Origin: Bacteroidota bacterium
GTDB lineage: Bacteria > Bacteroidota > Bacteroidia > Chitinophagales > Saprospiraceae
Reading direction: 5' to 3'
DNA length: 64,000 nt
Assembly (NCBI GenBank): GCA_016124585.1
Contig: WGNL01000001.1
Span: 186,001 to 250,000, forward strand
Within the stretch, counting starts at the first letter, position 1; every line of letters begins with the position of its first letter. The notes under the pieces were generated by a model. The model was not told the DNA's origin, searched no databases, and worked only from the letters and a program-made list of their open reading frames with translations. Positions 1 through 7,170 of the stretch are shown here, in pieces. A program made the position numbers and the translations under genes.

Positions 1-163
1 CGTTCTGTGGCCGCTCCGGGCTGCGGAATGCGTACACGTCCACGTTGTCAGCGAGCGGGTCGTCGGCGATGAGCGGCGCTTCCCGGTGGCTGGAGGCTGA
101 AGCATTCAGGCTGAAAAAGCCCAATGCCAGCATGGTGAGTAAAGATTTTATAATGCTTTTCAT
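1..163 (-). CDS. DUF4331 family secreted protein, N-terminal fragment cut by window edge
   Basis: Reading leftwards from the ATG at 161-163 gives a signal peptide (MKSIIKSLLTMLALGFFSLN, then ASA) followed by SSHREAPLIADDPLADNVDV and YAFRSPERP. This is nearly identical to the start of the mature protein encoded at 251-1966, so the two are tandem paralogs. The frame is open to base 1, so only about 54 residues are visible. DUF4331 proteins are secreted and of unknown biochemical role. The gene starts 87 bases after the stop of its paralog on the same strand, which suggests co-transcription. Confidence 0.85.
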   Translation of the reverse strand, partial: MKSIIKSLLTMLALGFFSLNASASSHREAPLIADDPLADNVDVYAFRSPERPQN

Positions 164-250
164 TTTTTCTTTTTTTGATTGGTTTGATTGATGAAATGGG
201 CTGGGACTAGCTTGGATGTTCTATATCCTAATTTCCCAATTTCCAATTTC

Positions 251-1966
251 TTAGTTTCCTGCCACTGTTCCTCTCCAAGGGGAAGCCACGTATGGGAAGC
301 TGGTCTTGAAGGTTTTATCGTTGTGGCTCACGCCTGTGGAATAGGACAAAACGTTCACCAGTTTAGTAGTCACAGGGCTGCCACCAGATACATAATCATC
401 GTACCAGAGGCCAATCGCTGCAAGTGCTACGCCGCTCACTGCCTGCAATTCGATGCGGGTCACGTCGTCTTCCAAGCGGCGACCGTTCGGGAAGCCATCC
501 ATGTTTGGAATCCATTGGAGGCTGTCGTTAGAAGCATAAGTCGGGTCAGTAAGACCAAGCACCGCTGCTTGTACAATGCCAAGTGAGTTGAAAGCTGCGT
601 CGTTCCGTTGAGTTGGCGGAGTAGCCATATTCAAGCGGAGCATATCGCCGCCGTTCGGTAGGAAGTTGTTGATAAAAGGTTTACCTGCGGCCAATGGGTT
701 GCCGTTCTTTCCGGTCGCCAGTTGATAAGGCGGGAAGTTAGGGACGCCCGTGTGGAAGATAGGCCACAAATCCACCGACCTTGGCATTCCTGGGCCAGGG
801 AGCAAGAGCGTACCAAAAACAGCATCGTCCAATGCGGTACCAGCCACGGCTGCAGAGCCTTTCAAGCCGTAAAGCCCGTCTTGGCCATTGCCGAAGTCAA
901 AGGAGCCGAGGGAGTTCCGCTGGATGCGCAATTTCGCCATTGCGGGTACAGCACCACCAAACTGGGAGTCGTCCATATAAAGCGCCAACTCAGGGTTGTA
1001 GAAGAAGCCGTCCAATTGCGTATCCGCCAATTCATCGTAAGGGGTCAGGCTGTTCCAGTAGTCCTTCATTCCGATAGGGATGACTGCTTCGTTGGTCAAA
1101 GGCATACCCAAACGGCTCACCTGCACCCAATCTCCTGCTATCGCAGGACTGTCACCGTTAGTGCTTAATGTCCGCATGGCCCTGCGGCTAGCGCTGGCCC
1201 ATACGCCAATGACGTAATCGCCATCAAGGATATTCGCTGGGGTAGGAGCAGCGGTTACTTTGCGGAGCGTCGAAATCGGCACTTGGATGGCGATGGTATG
1301 TACGTTGTATTGGCCAAGCCCATCAAGGGAAGAGCCGTTCTGCCGAGGCAAGTTACCAAGGTCAAACACACCGCCAAGGTCTACAAAGAAAGGGTCATCG
1401 GCTGGTCCGCAGAACACCTTCTCGCCTGTCGTTGCTGTCTCAATCGCATCAGCAATCAACTGGTCATAAGTGGTGTTCAAACCCACGCCGCTTTCGATGG
1501 AGCGAGGGCCTATGTTGGCGGGTGGCACGTCCCCGTCAGCCACGATGGTTGTCCAAGTGTTGCCGCCGTCCATGGAGCGTTCGCATTTGTAGCTTGTGCG
1601 AAGGTTGCGGGCACCGAGGCGGATGTTGAAGAAAGTAGTCGGGTCTTCGTTCACCCGAGTGAAAGTGAAGCGATAAGTCACTTCATCGCCTGGGTGCGTG
1701 GCGTCATTGTCGATATGTATTTCGTAACGGATGTTTTCACCAAAAGTGAAATAGTTCGGCCCCCCGAAAGGTAACTCAGCGGGGATGTAGTTGGCGATGA
1801 TGGTCACCGTGTTCGGATTATCGGGGCTTACGAAGGCGTAAACGTCCGTGTTGTCTGCCAAGGGGTCATTGGCGATGAGCGGGGCTTCCCGGTGGCTGGA
1901 GGCCAGAGCCGCCAGTCCCCAAAAGCAAAGCGCCACTGTGAGGAAGTTGGAAAAGAATTTTTTCAT
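251..1966 (-). CDS. DUF4331 domain-containing secreted protein
   Basis: A 571-residue protein with a clear signal peptide (residues 1 to about 22, ending LAALA), then the DUF4331 opening SSHREAPLIANDPLADNTDV. The rest follows the family pattern: an early beta-rich part with YEIHIDNDA and YRFTF segments, a middle part with VWASASRRAMRTL, and a C-terminal part containing LRLNMATPPT and PNGRRLEDDV. No catalytic motif is recognised, and the biochemical role of the family is unknown. No T9SS sorting domain is visible at the C-terminus, so a periplasmic location or export by another route is likely. It is the first gene of a tandem pair with the fragment at 1-163. The ATG at 1964-1966 directly precedes the signal peptide. 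Confidence 0.88.
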   Translation of the reverse strand: MKKFFSNFLTVALCFWGLAALASSHREAPLIANDPLADNTDVYAFVSPDNPNTVTIIANYIPAELPFGGPNYFTFGENIRYEIHIDNDATHPGDEVTYRFTFTRVNEDPTTFFNIRLGARNLRTSYKCERSMDGGNTWTTIVADGDVPPANIGPRSIESGVGLNTTYDQLIADAIETATTGEKVFCGPADDPFFVDLGGVFDLGNLPRQNGSSLDGLGQYNVHTIAIQVPISTLRKVTAAPTPANILDGDYVIGVWASASRRAMRTLSTNGDSPAIAGDWVQVSRLGMPLTNEAVIPIGMKDYWNSLTPYDELADTQLDGFFYNPELALYMDDSQFGGAVPAMAKLRIQRNSLGSFDFGNGQDGLYGLKGSAAVAGTALDDAVFGTLLLPGPGMPRSVDLWPIFHTGVPNFPPYQLATGKNGNPLAAGKPFINNFLPNGGDMLRLNMATPPTQRNDAAFNSLGIVQAAVLGLTDPTYASNDSLQWIPNMDGFPNGRRLEDDVTRIELQAVSGVALAAIGLWYDDYVSGGSPVTTKLVNVLSYSTGVSHNDKTFKTSFPYVASPWRGTVAGN

Positions 1967-2379
1967 AAGAAAAACTGATTTAGAAATAAATGATTGATGA
2001 GATTGCTTGACTTTGGTCGATTTCTTTTGGGCAATAAACTGGCTAGCCGATGCAGTTGCGCAGCAGCGAAAGCTTGGATTTTGGCAAAGCAGTAGCTAAA
2101 TGGGACTAGCCCGCATTTTCACTTGATTGCCGATAAAAAGTCTGAAGTTATTGCTGTACGAAGGGATAGGAGTCTAAGGAAATTCAGCGTATTTCGTTTT
2201 AGTAAAACATCTATCGCTGACCTTTCTTAATTGCTCACCACTCATCCCTTCTAAAGTATTGGCCAGGGGATTAATCTGGCAGGCAGTTTTTGGATATGTC
2301 GGCAGCCGTGCTGCCTTTTCGTTCTTGTATAATTATCTACGACAAAAGCTTTCGGGCGGATTTCAAAAAGCCGCTTTTT
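1967..2379. other. intergenic region, 413 bases, no gene seen
   Basis: This lies between the start of the DUF4331 gene and the stop of the TonB receptor, both on the minus strand. It must hold the DUF4331 promoter, but no good TAnnTTTG box was found on the minus strand. A short hairpin, GGCAGC-CGT-GCTGCC at 2301-2315, is followed by TTTT in the plus direction only, so it does not serve the receptor gene as a standard terminator. No convincing coding frame was seen. Confidence 0.6.
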
Positions 2380-4668
2380 TTAAAAGAAAATACTCAAGCC
2401 TGCTTTCAGGAAAAACGGCGACCCCGGCGTGAAGTGCAATTCTGTTACAGGCGCTGGCTCTCCTTTCAGTCGGCTGGTCGTATCGAACTGTGCGTCGTTG
2501 TATTCCGTGTTCAGCAGATTCTGCACCGAGACGGTAATTTCGTATTTCGGCTTCTTCCATCCAGCGAGTGCATCCACCACAAATTGACCGGTCGCCACGG
2601 TGCTGTTGTCTTCGTTGGCAGGTCTGTCCCCGATATGGCGATAGCGGAGGCTACCAAACAGCCCATTCTTCGCTTGCGCCGTCAATCCACCAATGGTTGT
2701 GAGGGTAGGGGCGAGGGGGATGTAGTTTTCGCCTGCTGGGTCATCCTTCGAGCGGGGTTTCGTCACGTTGAAATCAACGTCAGCGTACAAGCTGCGGAAA
2801 ATCTGCCACCTTGCACTCAGGTCAATGCCCTCCCGTTTGGTACGGCCACTCGGTTCAACTACACCTGCATCGCCTACGTAAACGAACTCCTGTTCCAAGT
2901 CCATCCGCCAAACGGATGCATTCACCAACAAGGATGGGATTGGTTTCAACAAAGTCCCAAATTCGATGCCATAGGCTTTGGGGAGAATTTCGTTTCCTTG
3001 CTGCGCAACGACAACCCTTGCGTCGTTCGAGTGAAATCCAATGCCACTGTTGGCGTACAGCCGGATGTTTTTGTTGAGGTCAAAAAACAGGTTTAGCTTC
3101 GGTGAGACCGTCCCTTTGTCCACTGTTTTTTGGTTAAAAACAGAGTCGAGGTTGTTCAGATAGCTGAAGTGGAACTGGTCGTACCGGATTCCGGCATTGA
3201 TTTTCCAGCGGGGGGCAATTTGAAGAGAGGCGTCGAGGTAGAGGCCAGCGTTGGCTTCCTGTACATCGCCGAGGGCGAGGGTGTTCAAGGTTTCCCGGCG
3301 GTTTTTGGTGTGGCTGAGTTCATCGCCGCTGATGTCGTCGAAACGGAGTTGAAGCCCGGCCTCAGTGGTCAGGCGTTTTCCGCTGATGTTCATTTCCTTG
3401 TTCCAAGTGCCGTTGTAGCCGATGATGCTGCGGTTTTCCTTTTGCCGAATCTGGTCGCCGTTGATGGTGTCTTCGAGGAAGAAGGTGAAATTTGAGTACA
3501 GCTCGAAATCATATTTCACGTAATAAATCTGGTTTTTGAAAAAGCTGTTGTTCCCCATGTTTTTCATGAAAACGAGGTTCAGGTTGGTGCGGCCCGTTTC
3601 GCCTCCTTCCGTATTGTCAATCGCTCCAAATCGGCCAATTTTTCCATCCTTGATGGCCCGTTCTGGAATCTGCCCGGAGTGGTTCCATTTGCTCCTGAAA
3701 TTTGAAAAGGAGGCGCTAATACTTTGATTTTCGCCGATAAGCCCCGTGTACTTCCCCATGATATTGAAGCGGGTAAAATCCTGCGGGCTGTCGAAGTAGC
3801 CGTTGCTGAAATAGTATTCCGAAGCCAACCAAGCGTTTTGGCCTTTGTTTTTGGCGGCCTCGCCAAGCAGGTCGAGCGTGGTGACGGCCCGCCAAGTGTC
3901 GAACTGGCCGCCTTCCAGTTTCACCATGCTCTGGTTCAGCGCATTGGCGGTGTTGAAATTGACGTGGCCAGCCGTTGCAAAATCCCCGGCGCTGGCATCG
4001 TAGTCGCCCTTGGCAAAGTCGACCCCCCGCACCGTTTCTGGGATGAGGAAATGGAGGTCGGCGTAGCCTTGGCCGTGAGCGTGGGAGACCATGTTGACGG
4101 GCATTCCATCCACCGACACCCGAATATCCGTGCCGTGGTCAATGTCGAAGCCCCGCAGGAAGATTTGCTCTGCCTTGCCGCCACCAGCGTGCTGCGCAAT
4201 GACCAAGCCTGGCACGATTCGAAGGATGTCCTGCGAAGTATTAACAGGTCGGGTCTGTATGTCCAAAGCACTGATAGTCTGCATATTGGCGTTGGCTTCT
4301 GCGGTGATGCTGACGTCCGGCAGGTTGATGTCACGAGGTGCCAAGCTGACCTTGAGGGAAGTAGTTTCGTGGTCTTTTACCTTCACCAATAAAGTGGTGT
4401 CCCCGTAGCCGATGTAGCTAATGCTGATGGAAAATTCGCCGGAAGGCAGGTCGCTAAAGCTGAACATGCCGAGTTCATCGGTGTAAGTCGCCTGTGAAGG
4501 TTCAGAATTGATGGTGACATTGGCGCCCAACAAGCCAGACTTGGTTTCCGAGTCCATCAAAATTCCTTTGATGGTGCCGTTGTGTGCAAATGAAAAATTT
4601 GCATTGAATAGTGCTAAAACGAGCACTAAAAGTTTTGTCAGCGATAAACGGGTGTTGAAGTTTTTCAT
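2380..4668 (-). CDS. TonB-dependent outer membrane receptor with N-terminal carboxypeptidase-regulatory-like domain
   Basis: A 762-residue outer membrane receptor. Residues 1 to about 28 are a signal peptide (ending NFSFA). About residues 30-108 form a carboxypeptidase-regulatory-like beta domain (GTIKGILMDSETKSGLLGANV, with GYGDTTLLV near its end), the usual N-terminal extension in Bacteroidota. A plug domain follows (about 130-240) with QDILRIVPGL, IFLRGFDIDHGTDI and SVDGMPVNMVSHAHGQGYAD. The rest is the beta barrel, ending in a terminal phenylalanine (AGLSIFF). No SusD partner is adjacent, so a metal chelate or other small ligand is as likely as a glycan; the substrate is unknown. It is divergent from the ECF sigma factor at 4908, with two inverted repeats between them, so joint regulation is possible. 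Confidence 0.9.
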   Translation of the reverse strand: MKNFNTRLSLTKLLVLVLALFNANFSFAHNGTIKGILMDSETKSGLLGANVTINSEPSQATYTDELGMFSFSDLPSGEFSISISYIGYGDTTLLVKVKDHETTSLKVSLAPRDINLPDVSITAEANANMQTISALDIQTRPVNTSQDILRIVPGLVIAQHAGGGKAEQIFLRGFDIDHGTDIRVSVDGMPVNMVSHAHGQGYADLHFLIPETVRGVDFAKGDYDASAGDFATAGHVNFNTANALNQSMVKLEGGQFDTWRAVTTLDLLGEAAKNKGQNAWLASEYYFSNGYFDSPQDFTRFNIMGKYTGLIGENQSISASFSNFRSKWNHSGQIPERAIKDGKIGRFGAIDNTEGGETGRTNLNLVFMKNMGNNSFFKNQIYYVKYDFELYSNFTFFLEDTINGDQIRQKENRSIIGYNGTWNKEMNISGKRLTTEAGLQLRFDDISGDELSHTKNRRETLNTLALGDVQEANAGLYLDASLQIAPRWKINAGIRYDQFHFSYLNNLDSVFNQKTVDKGTVSPKLNLFFDLNKNIRLYANSGIGFHSNDARVVVAQQGNEILPKAYGIEFGTLLKPIPSLLVNASVWRMDLEQEFVYVGDAGVVEPSGRTKREGIDLSARWQIFRSLYADVDFNVTKPRSKDDPAGENYIPLAPTLTTIGGLTAQAKNGLFGSLRYRHIGDRPANEDNSTVATGQFVVDALAGWKKPKYEITVSVQNLLNTEYNDAQFDTTSRLKGEPAPVTELHFTPGSPFFLKAGLSIFF

Positions 4669-4717
4669 GCCAATTTCTTAAACAATTTATCCTAGTTACG
4701 ACTTGTACTCCCGGTTC

Positions 4718-4750
4718 GGATTTTTCAAATGTCCTTTATTTGAAAAAATC
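4718..4750. repeat. inverted repeat 1 in receptor/sigma divergent region
   Basis: The arms are GGATTTTTCAAAT (4718-4730) and ATTTGAAAAAATC (4738-4750) around a 7-base centre. Twelve bases match as reverse complements if one extra A is allowed. It lies between the divergent TonB receptor and sigma factor genes, so it could be an operator or an RNA hairpin. There is no direct evidence for either. Confidence 0.45.
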
Positions 4751-4753
4751 TGA

Positions 4754-4791
4754 CAGCCGTCATTTTCCAATGACAATAATAATGACGGTTG
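4754..4791. promoter_or_regulatory. inverted repeat 2, candidate operator
   Basis: CCGTCATT (4757-4764) and AATGACGG (4781-4788) are exact reverse complements separated by 16 bases. The symmetry continues outward with one mismatch (ACAG against TTGT). It sits about 90 bases upstream of the receptor start and 120 bases upstream of the sigma factor start. The spacing suits a dimeric DNA-binding protein. The regulator is unknown. Confidence 0.4.
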
Positions 4792-4882
4792 TTGCAAATA
4801 GTTTAAAACCACCTATTTAGTTGGCTTTCATGTTTTTTTGATATGTGGCAAGACAAAATGAAGTGATTGAGCTTAACTTTTA

Positions 4883-4890
4883 TAGTTTTG
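4883..4890 (+). promoter_or_regulatory. -7 box of the ECF sigma factor gene
   Basis: TAGTTTTG matches the Bacteroidota -7 consensus TAnnTTTG and lies 17 bases before the ATG at 4908. No TTG was found at the usual distance of about 19-21 bases upstream, so this is a partial promoter match. It argues against the upstream in-frame GTG at 4845. Confidence 0.35.
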
Positions 4891-4907
4891 CCACCGATTC
4901 TATTTTT

Positions 4908-5444
4908 ATGCAAAACACGATGCAAGAACCAGAACTCATAACCGCACTGAAAGAAGGTGACAAGAGCGCCCTCGGAACAGTGTATGACCGCTACGGAGCT
5001 GCGCTCTATGGCGTTGTTCTGCGCATCGTACAATCACCGGAGGCGGCGGAGGAAGTGGTGCAGGATGTTTTTGTGAAAATATTCAGGAACATCCAGAGTT
5101 ATGATGAAAGCAAAGGTAAATTCTACACATGGGCCATCAACATCGCTAGGAACACGGCCATTGATGCGACCCGCACCAGCGAATTTAAAAATCGGCAGAA
5201 AACCGATCAATTTGATTTCATCGTATATAGCCATACACACCCGTCAACGACAACCTCGGTAGATACAATTGGCTTAAAAGAGATTGTCAACAAACTGGAT
5301 GAGAAGCACCGCAAAGTGATTGACTTGGCTTACTTCCAAGGCTACACGCAGACGGAAATCGAACAGGAGATGAACATTCCCATTGGTACTGTAAAAACCC
5401 GTTTAAGATTGGCAATAAAAGAACTTAGAAAAGCATTTGGTTGA
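4908..5444 (+). CDS. RNA polymerase ECF-type sigma-70 family factor
   Basis: A 178-residue ECF sigma factor. Region 2 (about residues 25-95) includes YDRYGAALYGVVLRI, AAEEVVQDVFVKIFRNI and FYTWAINIARNTAID. Region 4 (about 125-178) includes KVIDLAYFQGYTQTEI and the helix-turn-helix GTVKTRLRLAIKELR. The ATG at 4908 is chosen because the protein then begins MQNTMQEPELITALKEGD as in other ECF factors, and because a -7 box lies just upstream; an in-frame GTG at 4845 would add 21 unlikely residues. The anti-sigma gene follows 66 bases downstream. The target regulon is unknown, though the divergent TonB receptor is a candidate. Confidence 0.92.
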   Translation: MQNTMQEPELITALKEGDKSALGTVYDRYGAALYGVVLRIVQSPEAAEEVVQDVFVKIFRNIQSYDESKGKFYTWAINIARNTAIDATRTSEFKNRQKTDQFDFIVYSHTHPSTTTSVDTIGLKEIVNKLDEKHRKVIDLAYFQGYTQTEIEQEMNIPIGTVKTRLRLAIKELRKAFG

Positions 5445-5510
5445 CATTCAGTCGATTGCCCCCGCAGTCGTGCTGTGTGGTGTCAATCTTTTGATTCAGC
5501 TTAAAATAAA

Positions 5511-6365
5511 ATGAACCTTCAAGCATACATAACATCTGGAATTTTGGAGCTGTACGTTCACGGCTTGGCTTCCCCTGAGGAGATTCGGGAGGTGGAGGCA
5601 ATGGCCGAACAACACCCTGAAGTTCGTCAGGAGATAATCGCCATCCAACAGACCTTGGAGCGGTATTCTGATGTTCACGGTGTTCAGCCGCCAGATGGTT
5701 TGAAAGATAAAATCATGCAGCGATTGGATGCTGCACCCAAAGGGCGTTCGAGGAGCAATGGCAATAGCGAACCTCCAACCAAAACTCCAACACCAACTGC
5801 GAGTAGGGCTCCCCGCAGCACTGGAGAAACCAGCGTAGCTTCGATTGCTACTTGGGTTTTAGGTCTTGCGCTGATTGGTGCACTTGTCGCCATTTTCCTT
5901 TTCTGGCAACAAGCCGAACGAGCCAATGCGCAACTTAAAGCTGCCCAAGACCAAGTCGAGGAGCAACGGAAGGCTTGTGATGAGGAGAAGGCTAAAGCGA
6001 ACAAAGTCAACGAGCAGTTCATCGCCATACGCCACTGGGCCACCAAACCTGTGCAGATGAAAGGTACGGAACTCGGCGGCGATGCATTTGCGGTCGTTTA
6101 CTGGAACAATATCAAGAAAAAGGCCCTTTTGGATGTCGTAAATCTGCCTACCCCACCTACTGACAAGCAGTTCCAACTTTGGGCCATTGTTGATGGCAAA
6201 CCTACCGACATGGGCGTTTTTGAAGTGGCTTCCGCTGGTAGTCTTCAAGAAGTGCCCTTCATTGACAATCCGCAAGCATTCGCTGTCACCCTCGAACCCA
6301 AAGGTGGTAGCAAATCACCTACACTTGACCAGATGTACGTGGTCGGTAATGTGGCGAAGGGTTAA
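5511..6365 (+). CDS. membrane anti-sigma factor, RskA-type C-terminal domain
   Basis: A 284-residue single-pass protein. The cytoplasmic N-terminal part (about residues 1-70, with YITSGILELYVHGLASPEEI) resembles an anti-sigma domain that binds the ECF factor, but no zinc-binding HxxxCxxC motif is seen. A Thr/Pro/Ser-rich linker follows. One transmembrane helix (about 110-132) leads to a short coiled coil with a Gln/Lys-rich face (QLKAAQDQVEEQRKACDEEK). The periplasmic RskA-like beta domain (about 175-284) contains KQFQLWAIVDGKPTDMGVFE. Its position directly after the sigma gene supports a sigma/anti-sigma pair in which an envelope signal releases the sigma factor. Confidence 0.88.
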   Translation: MNLQAYITSGILELYVHGLASPEEIREVEAMAEQHPEVRQEIIAIQQTLERYSDVHGVQPPDGLKDKIMQRLDAAPKGRSRSNGNSEPPTKTPTPTASRAPRSTGETSVASIATWVLGLALIGALVAIFLFWQQAERANAQLKAAQDQVEEQRKACDEEKAKANKVNEQFIAIRHWATKPVQMKGTELGGDAFAVVYWNNIKKKALLDVVNLPTPPTDKQFQLWAIVDGKPTDMGVFEVASAGSLQEVPFIDNPQAFAVTLEPKGGSKSPTLDQMYVVGNVAKG

Positions 6366-6403
6366 GTCAGCAGTCATTGCCACACCATTCCCTTTTCCTT
6401 TTT

Positions 6404-6411
6404 TACTTTTG
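6404..6411 (+). promoter_or_regulatory. -7 box upstream of rpe
   Basis: TACTTTTG is an exact TAnnTTTG match ending 11 bases before the rpe ATG. A TTG at 6377-6379 is 24 bases upstream, somewhat farther than usual. If used, the transcript would have a leader of only a few bases. Confidence 0.4.
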
Positions 6412-6422
6412 CGGTCAAAAAG

Positions 6423-7094
6423 ATGAACCACCTCGTTGCCCCTTCTGTATTGGCCGCCAACTACCGCAATCTTCAAGCTGATTTTGACATGGTAAACCGC
6501 AGCGAAGCTGACTGGTTTCATGTGGACATCATGGATGGACGATTCGTTCCGAACATCTCCTTTGGCATGTTCATCGTTGAGTTTATGAAGAAAATGGCGG
6601 AGAAGCCATTGGACGTCCACCTCATGATTTTGGAGCCGGAAAAATACATTGACGACTTCCGAAAAGCAGGCGCCGATATGATAACCGTACATTACGAAGC
6701 TTGCCCGCACCTTCATCGAACTATCCAACAAATCAAAGAATCAGGCGCAAAGGCCAGCGTGGCACTCAATCCGCACACGCCAGTCAGCTTTTTGAGCGAG
6801 GTAATTGAAGACCTCGATATGGTGCTGCTCATGTCCGTGAACCCTGGCTTTGGTGGTCAAAAATTTATCTACAACACCATCCCGAAAATCAAGCAGCTGC
6901 GTGAAATGTGCATCGTGAGAAATACGAATACGCTCATCGAGATTGACGGTGGGGTAGGCTTGCAGAATGCCGAGGAAATCCTACGTGCAGGCGCTAATGT
7001 GCTGGTTGCAGGGAGTAGCGTTTTCGCTTCGCAAAACCCGACGGAGACTATTGCGAAGCTGAAGGTAATTGGGAGAGGGGAAGTTTGGGTTTAA
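6423..7094 (+). CDS. rpe: ribulose-phosphate 3-epimerase
   Basis: A 223-residue TIM-barrel enzyme of normal family length. It interconverts D-ribulose 5-phosphate and D-xylulose 5-phosphate in the cytoplasmic pentose phosphate pathway. Diagnostic segments are VAPSVLAANYRNL at the start, WFHVDIMDGRFVPNISFG (metal-binding His and catalytic Asp), PLDVHLMILEPEKYI, the second Asp in TLIEIDGGVGLQNA, and the phosphate-binding region ANVLVAGSSVFAS near the end. The start is fixed by homology. It lies 57 bases after the anti-sigma gene but has its own -7 box at 6404-6411, so independent transcription is likely. Confidence 0.97.
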   Translation: MNHLVAPSVLAANYRNLQADFDMVNRSEADWFHVDIMDGRFVPNISFGMFIVEFMKKMAEKPLDVHLMILEPEKYIDDFRKAGADMITVHYEACPHLHRTIQQIKESGAKASVALNPHTPVSFLSEVIEDLDMVLLMSVNPGFGGQKFIYNTIPKIKQLREMCIVRNTNTLIEIDGGVGLQNAEEILRAGANVLVAGSSVFASQNPTETIAKLKVIGRGEVWV

Positions 7095-7103
7095 GTCTTG
7101 AAA

Positions 7104-7126
7104 AACGTTACTGAAAAACTAACGTT
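7104..7126 (+). repeat. small inverted repeat after rpe
   Basis: AACGTTA (7104-7110) and TAACGTT (7120-7126) can form a 7-base-pair stem just after the rpe stop codon. CCTTTTC follows, which is too weak a T-run to call a terminator with confidence. Confidence 0.3.
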
Positions 7127-7170
7127 AGTCCTTTTCTGAACGGTCTTCGTTTTTATCAAAAATACCTTTG

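Noticed and set aside
2301-2319. Terminator for the TonB receptor gene
   Set aside because: The GGCAGC/GCTGCC hairpin has its T-run on the plus-strand side only, whereas the receptor is on the minus strand.
7163-7170. TACCTTTG as a promoter for the OstA-like gene
   Set aside because: It overlaps the start codon position, so transcription would begin inside the coding region. Probably chance.
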